DNA from: Eutypa lata
Lineage: Eukaryota > Ascomycota > Sordariomycetes > Xylariales > Diatrypaceae
DNA: 64,000 nucleotides
Reading direction: 5' to 3'
Assembly: GCA_022661535.1 (NCBI GenBank)
Contig: JAKULF010000012.1
Location: 496,001 to 560,000 of the forward strand
Shown: positions 58,601 to 64,000 of the stretch, piece after piece
Layout: each line of letters opens with the position of its first letter
How positions within the stretch are numbered: the stretch's first letter is position 1
Made by a program: the position numbers and the translations under genes
Notes under the pieces: model-generated
Database searches by the model: none
What the model was told of the DNA's origin: nothing
Seen by the model: the letters and a program-made list of their open reading frames with translations, nothing else

Positions 58601-59760
58601 AGAGGTGGTGCATAATATAAGTTCAGGTTTTGACTTGCAATTCTCAGACACGATCTCGCCCGGAGATGGGCGTTTCCATCAGCTTTGCAAACGAACCACA
58701 TACTAGGGCCTTGTCGCAGGTATTGGTTTATTTGCACCGGCGTTTTCAATGGCTACCTATACGTTCAACCTATACGAAGAGACGTGTACCAACATTGTAC
58801 CTATTTGTATCCTATAGAAAGAAACACCAGGTCACAATTACGAGCATTGACGACTAGGGACAGTAAAATTTGCGTTCATAAACTCTTACAAGTAATTGGC
58901 AGCGACGGCATTATGACACCGTACCCAACTCGTTCCTGAGCTTCATTGGGGTGTGTTTTGGACATGATCGGTCGGAGTCGCCGTTGAGTGCGGGTTCTGC
59001 ATGACGTTTGCGTAATTTAAGCATTTCGGCCGATTACCCAAGATGCCTACTAGGTATGCACAATCTTGTGATCTCGCAACAGGAACCGGGCAGGTTTAGT
59101 TCATATTAGTTTGCTTCGGTTGAAACAAGCCGGATGTTGCGGTTGACTAATCTGTCATCACGGGGGGGACGGATTGGCCTATAGAAAGCTGAGAACAGGT
59201 CAGTGGAGGCCTATAGGGCAATTTCAAGCCAGCTGAACTTACATAAGTTCCTAGGATTTGATCCATCTTTTTTAGTAGAGATGCTATACTATGTTAAGGC
59301 AAGGATTTATGCCGCGGATAGGAACGTAGCATGGGTATATGATATACCGGATTCGCGAACCTTACTTGGGTTTGGGGCTGAGGATGTTCGGTTCTACGTA
59401 CATATGCATAATTCTTGTCTCTTAATGCCCCCCCTTGGGTATATGTTCAACGGCAAGAAGGGCAAGGATGCCGATTAGTCAAGATAGCTAAAGTTACGGA
59501 GCCACGTTAGAAGTTTATCCTAACAAGAACCCACGCATCGCATAAAGCGCCGCGGGGAAAACAAGGCTAATGAAACGCGACTTTTCGCAAGCGCACACCA
59601 TCTTCATCGAGAGGTACGAGTGAATGCATCGGGCCCGGTTCCCCTATAGCTTAGCCCTACCTTAGGTGCTTAGGTTAGGGCTGTCTAGACTCTAGAAGGT
59701 TAAGAAGCATCATCGAACACATGCATGATAACATATCCTAGTAGCCCTCGTAGTGGTGGC

Positions 59761-59793
59761 AGGGCAGGGAGGGGAGGAGAGGGGAGGGGAGGG
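59761..59793 (+). repeat. G-run cluster with G-quadruplex potential
   Basis: Six runs of three or four G's are separated by 1-6 bases (GGGCAGGGAGGGG, then GGGGAGGGGAGGG). That meets the usual pattern for an intramolecular G-quadruplex on the plus strand. No adjacent gene is recognised. Confidence 0.75.
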
Positions 59794-60722
59794 TGTCGAT
59801 GAACTGCGAAAGGTGGAGTGGAAGGGATGCATTGATAGACGTTTGTTTGCTTGCATTGAGGGCAATTCTTTTTTTAGGCTTAGTCCATTCCCGATTCATA
59901 CCAATGTTGGCAGACGACCGAGATGGAAGTTTTCTAGAAGAAGTTGGCCTGTTTCAAGATTGACCTCTAGGGGAAGTTTGCAAGCCGGCCGTTGGTCGAC
60001 CCGCAAACCGCAGCTTGGAGCTGTTTGACATGTCAAGAGGCATGGAAGACCATGTCTCGACGGGTTCTAGTACTGGGGTTCGCTAAGATGTCATGTCTCA
60101 AGCGACAGGCACCCGTTCCGGCAGTTAGTAGTCTAGAATCAATCTCAAAGAACTCGTAAATAGAAGAATGACCCCATAGTGTACTACCTACATAAGAGTA
60201 ACCCATCTGCGGTTAATACGGAATGACATAATCGGGTTCAAGATGCTGAGACGACCCATAGGTTATCTTTTGGGTACCCTTTTTGCAAGTGCCGACTGGA
60301 GAGGTGTTTGATGCCCCTAGTTTCGATACAGAACTTCTATCAGGGTATTCACGATGATTAGCGATGTATAGTTAACGTCGTTAGCGTGGTTAATACTAAG
60401 CAGGCATTAGATACCTAGTAAAGTAACTAGGTGTCGAGCCATTCGCAACGTGTTGAAGCATTTACGAATTGCCGTCTAGAATCGATCAAGTCGAAACGAA
60501 GTTTGTCAATTGACTTTGCATCAGTTATATGATCAATTATGACGGGTGGCTTGGGAACCAAAAGGACCGCGTCTGATCACCAGTCAGGATTCCTACTTTG
60601 CTGATCGGAACTGATGGCGACGTACGTTTGTCGTTCTACTCTGTGGTTGCATCTTCTGCATCTGTTTGGTTTCACTAAGAGACTTGCTTGCTTGGTATCA
60701 TACGCATGTAGTATACTCGATA

Positions 60723-60743
60723 CCTGCCCTGCCCTGCCCTGCC
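60723..60743. repeat. (CCTGC)4 minisatellite
   Basis: Four pentanucleotide units in tandem inside non-coding sequence. The overlapping 108-codon ORF is therefore suspect. Confidence 0.85.
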
Positions 60744-61658
60744 TATTATGTATGTTTGTCAACCGCCTCTTGTCACCCTGTCACGTTAGAGTAGAAAAGA
60801 CGGGACAACCACCCCAACGCGTTCAAGCCACAGTGGGGAGCTCTGCAGCCTCATCGGCAATGATCTTCGGGTGTCGCCCTGGGAGCCTGGCAGCCCTGAC
60901 AAGGCTGAGATCGGCCAGATACCCATTCACCAATGAATAAATTACTGGCTAGCCTGATCTAAAAGACAAGCCCATGCCACGTAATATTCGTTGGTTGATA
61001 ATGGCGAAATATAGTTTCCCCCGCAAGTATCCTTGTGCCGGAATGAACTACTGTATGTGCCTGGCAACGGGGAAGGATGCAGGTGGTATTGCCTATGATG
61101 ATGAGAGCGGTGTATGCACCATTCGTATGTGGGATAACTATCAGGATATCAGGATATCTATCATGCACGGACTGCGATACTTTGGCCTGCTAACCCTTTC
61201 TGCCGCGTCAATTAGGATCGAGTATGGGGACCTTGCTCGGCAACGATGTCTTGATTTGTTGAATTGCGGTGATGTGATTGGTGCAATCCGATATTAGTCG
61301 AGTAGTAACCTGTGGTCTCATCCGAACTATCCCGGAAAGATGCGGCTTGCATCTCACAAGATATGGAGGGTTTGTGAATCGGTGCAAGTGGTGATTCGAT
61401 CAAAATGAGTGCTCGTGCGACGTTGCTGCAGTGTAACGGTTTACTGCCGAGATGCTTGACGCAACACGCAGATGTGATAGTGGTCCTTAAAACATTTCTT
61501 CAAGTCTCAACTGACGAGTCTCCCATGAGTGAGGCTGGAGTGGGCCTTCGTTGCATGCACACTGTACCGCGTCGTTTAACTAATAGCAGCGGCATACATA
61601 GTGAATACATAGGTAGTAGTCAAGGACCAAATGAGAGGTTGCATCCAGAGCATATCTG

Positions 61659-61684
61659 CCTTGCTTGCTTGCTTGCTTGCTTGC
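61659..61684. repeat. (TTGC)n microsatellite
   Basis: About six TTGC units, followed by CAGCTTGCC variants. It is the reverse complement of the CAAG-type array at 63251-63279. Confidence 0.9.
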
Positions 61685-62657
61685 CAGCTTGCCTGTCAAG
61701 AATTAACCACATGGAGTCCTTGTTCATGGGTATGAAATTGCAGCTATTGGTTTTCGGTATACCATCATTGCCTATTGTGGAATTGTTGTTGTATAAGTTG
61801 ACTTCGGCATCTGTTTTATACGAACTCTTTGAAAGAAGTGACTGATCTCCATCTTTTCGACCATACCTACAATAGATGTTGTCCTTAACTATCGACTCTC
61901 AGACTCTCAGATGGCCCTTGATGGTCATACTAATCCAGGGCAGCACCAGGGCAGCACCAGGGCATCAAGGGCACGAATGGTTCTCCATCTTTTTTAGGCC
62001 GGTACTAAAGCCCACAAAAATGGGGTGATTCGATGGTGAAAGACGACTGGCTTGACTGGCCTGCATGGGCTCCGGTGTTGCATCTGCACATGCATGCTCC
62101 AAACACTTGCATGAGACTTATTTTAAAGTCATGTGGGGGGGACATTCGAAGCCATCTACAGTATTCGTATGTGTAGATAGAGAGATACTACGTATGTAGT
62201 AAACATACAGATAACGGAGTAACTAGATGCATTAGGTAGATATCATTGATAACTTTCAGTGCATAAGGCCCCGTGCCTATATTTGCAGGCGGGAGTAGGT
62301 AGGTAGCTGGTTAGTCTACATATGTAGGAACGAGAACGAGTGCCCAGCCCCGTTTCTCGGCTTTTGGGCACCTAGACAAATGCTACTTACATACATATCT
62401 AGAATGGTTTAGTTAGTTAAATGCCCAGCTTGTTATAGTCTTCCTCTATACAGCAATTGGAGACTATGTTCTAAAATAAGAACAGTCGTGTAGGTGCCTC
62501 ATGTAGGTCTTCGTTATAAAGGTACTTGAGGTATGCGACACATCATGGCTTGTGAGATAAAAGTTAACCTAGAAAAGCCAAGAAAGCATAGACGGTGGAC
62601 AGAGTTGCATCGGGAGGGTATCATGGGTTCAAGCTCATTGATATAGTCACTGCTACA

Positions 62658-62678
62658 TACTTCGTACTCTACGAAGTA
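62658..62678. repeat. Perfect 9-bp inverted repeat, 3-nt loop
   Basis: TACTTCGTA-CTC-TACGAAGTA forms a perfect hairpin and is followed by a partial further copy (CGAAGTA). The same ACTTCGTA word occurs elsewhere in the window's intergenic DNA (for example near 35,907). No rho-type terminator role is implied in a fungus. Confidence 0.8.
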
Positions 62679-63250
62679 CGAAGTAACTACGTAACTGCTG
62701 TACGTGCGTGATCGGCAGTAACTGAGATCTAGTCTTTAAAAAATGACTGGTAAATAATTGATCCCAGAGACCCGGCTGGGTGCCGGGGTCATCCTTGCCA
62801 GCAATTTTCTGACGACATCTCCTCATTAATGCCCCTGGCGATGAATTCTCCACTTAATAAGAACATGGTTCAAGGATCTTATCGTGACGACCATCTTGTC
62901 TCTGACACAAACCTGTGCTTGCGGCCTGAAAGGAAATCCTGTATTTCGTGGCTGAGAGCTGAAATAGCCCATAGGGCCAGACCAGTACTTTGATATTTTG
63001 CTCACATGCTTTCTGTGTTCTCAGTTAGGTGTTAGCACACCTATTCGTTACCCCTGAGCCATAGTAGTAGATAGCGTAGTTCTGGTCAGAATTAGGTAGC
63101 AAAGTATAAAATTCGAGGGGGAAGAATGGTTGGGCGCCAGTATGATCCCGCGATTCCGTAATTCGACAATTCTGAGTACTTGGGCAGTGAAAATAAAACA
63201 AGAGACAACATAGGTGGCTATTGCTTCCTCCCTACCAATTGTTTTCCCTA

Positions 63251-63279
63251 AGCAAGCAGGCAAGCAAGCAAGCAAGCAA
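63251..63279. repeat. (CAAG)n microsatellite
   Basis: AGCAAGCAGGCAAGCAAGCA followed by further AAGC units, about seven in all. It is the same unit as the TTGC array 1.6 kb to the left, in opposite orientation. Confidence 0.9.
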
Positions 63280-64000
63280 ACTTTTAGTAAACCTTGAAGC
63301 TAAATTTCCTCGAGTCAGTGGATGGGCTTGTGACGTTTAATATACCCTCTCGTCGGTTTCAACTCCACTCATTTCTAGCCAATAAACATCACGATCTAGG
63401 TGTTCGTGACGGCGCTTTCTTAGCCCGTCTCGGTCTGGCATCCGACTAGTTGTCTACGCCGAGTGATCAACCTATCCTAGGCCAGACCGCTAGACCAGAG
63501 CAGCACTCTTCCCCATGGGAGCTAATTTTTGGCTTGGGGCAGAAATAGCAGTCTCTTTCGAACGGATGTTGTAAAAGAAAACTGCTATCTTCTATCTAAA
63601 AGTTGGATACTCAGGCTGCCAAACTAATAGATTGGAATGAGTTTCTCGGTAACCTATTTTCTTCGTTAGCAAACTTAGGTACATATTGAATAGTGTGACT
63701 GACTAACTTTATCCCCTACCTTAGACTATTATTAGGGAATATGTAAATAGAATGATATGGTGATGTTGTATAATGTTAAGTGCAATTCCCTATAATTTCT
63801 CCCTAATGAAAGCGGCTTCATTGAACAAATTAGTCCTTACGGAGTGCAAACACGGGGCTGGTCAGCTAAAGAGGTTGGATCTTTTAAAAGCCAAGATATT
63901 TGAAAGGTATGTCCAAATAAAAGCAGTTGTATTATCTACTGTAGACAGGGTCAAATAAACTTTATTAGCATCGGTATCCCTTTTTGATTACCGCGCCAGT

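Larger units (their letters stand above)
58601..64000. other. 5.4-kb region without a supported gene
   Basis: Plus ORFs at 59203-59478, 60614-60940, 60974-61297 and 61405-61845 were read and show no domain, signal peptide or splice partner; the last runs through a TTGC microsatellite. The region holds several simple repeats (listed separately) and many TACGTA/TAGGTA-type short palindromes. It may contain lineage-specific RNA or coding sequence that cannot be recognised by eye. Confidence 0.45.

Noticed and set aside
59203..59478. 91-codon plus ORF (MEAYRAISSQLNLHKFLGF...)
   Set aside because: Composition is plausible, but there is no recognisable domain, no supporting splice signals and rare-codon use; left out pending transcripts.
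61405..61845. 146-codon plus ORF
   Set aside because: It reads through the (TTGC)n microsatellite, giving a CLACLLACLPACL run; unlikely to be a gene.

Overview
This is a filamentous ascomycete fungal window, most likely Pezizomycotina and probably a Sordariomycete. Short GT-AG introns (about 50-160 bp, many with CTAAC-like branch sites) interrupt most genes. The gene set is fungal: a TRA1 pseudokinase, an AA11 chitin-active LPMO, a NEP1-like protein, a 14-TM vacuolar-type MFS transporter and a BAHD-like acyltransferase. Two extremely AT-rich islands carry a RIP-type (repeat-induced point mutation) signature. The species cannot be named from sequence alone.

Layout. 1-562 holds the 3' end of a large protein with a C-terminal HELAH motif. 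935-3388 (minus) is a six-exon MFS transporter of the Fnx1/VBA type. About 4,010-14,280 is AT island 1, which contains a ~136-bp tandem repeat and a 39-bp (13-codon) tandem repeat. 14,556-15,631 (minus), at the island edge, is a two-exon DUF7587-like protein with an ADP-ribosyltransferase-like motif order. 16,234-16,508 is an orphan coding-like exon. 16,718-17,635 (minus) is a secreted NLP with an intact GHRHDWE motif. 20,532-32,305 (minus) is TRA1, four exons and 3,852 residues. 33,708-34,526 (plus) is a gamma-glutamylcyclotransferase-like (AIG2-like) gene with an 8-nt microexon. 38,760-39,860 (plus) is the AA11 LPMO. 40,324-44,116 holds lineage-specific or degraded coding material. 45,252-45,387 is a 136-bp MITE-like element abutting AT island 2 (about 45,460-48,330). 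49,391-51,228 (plus) is a BAHD-like acyltransferase whose reading frame is broken near a G7 run. 51,966-53,123 (minus) encodes a 12-cysteine protein of unknown function. 54,731-54,911 holds tRNA-like sequence. 55,381-56,977 (minus) and 57,521-58,600 (plus) are divergent genes for eEF1B gamma and mitochondrial ribosomal protein uS9m. 58,601-64,000 has no gene I can support, only microsatellites and a G-run cluster.

How it fits together. Conserved housekeeping genes (TRA1, eEF1Bg, uS9m) sit in ordinary GC sequence. Genes typical of host or substrate interaction (NLP, DUF7587-like protein, acyltransferase, Cys-rich protein) lie within a few kb of RIP-mutated islands. That is the arrangement called a compartmentalised or two-speed genome. 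There is no single operon-like system here. The less familiar items are the island-edge DUF7587-like gene, the relic repeats, the MITE and the orphan exons. All exon joins were made by hand from splice signals and reading-frame phase, without RNA evidence.
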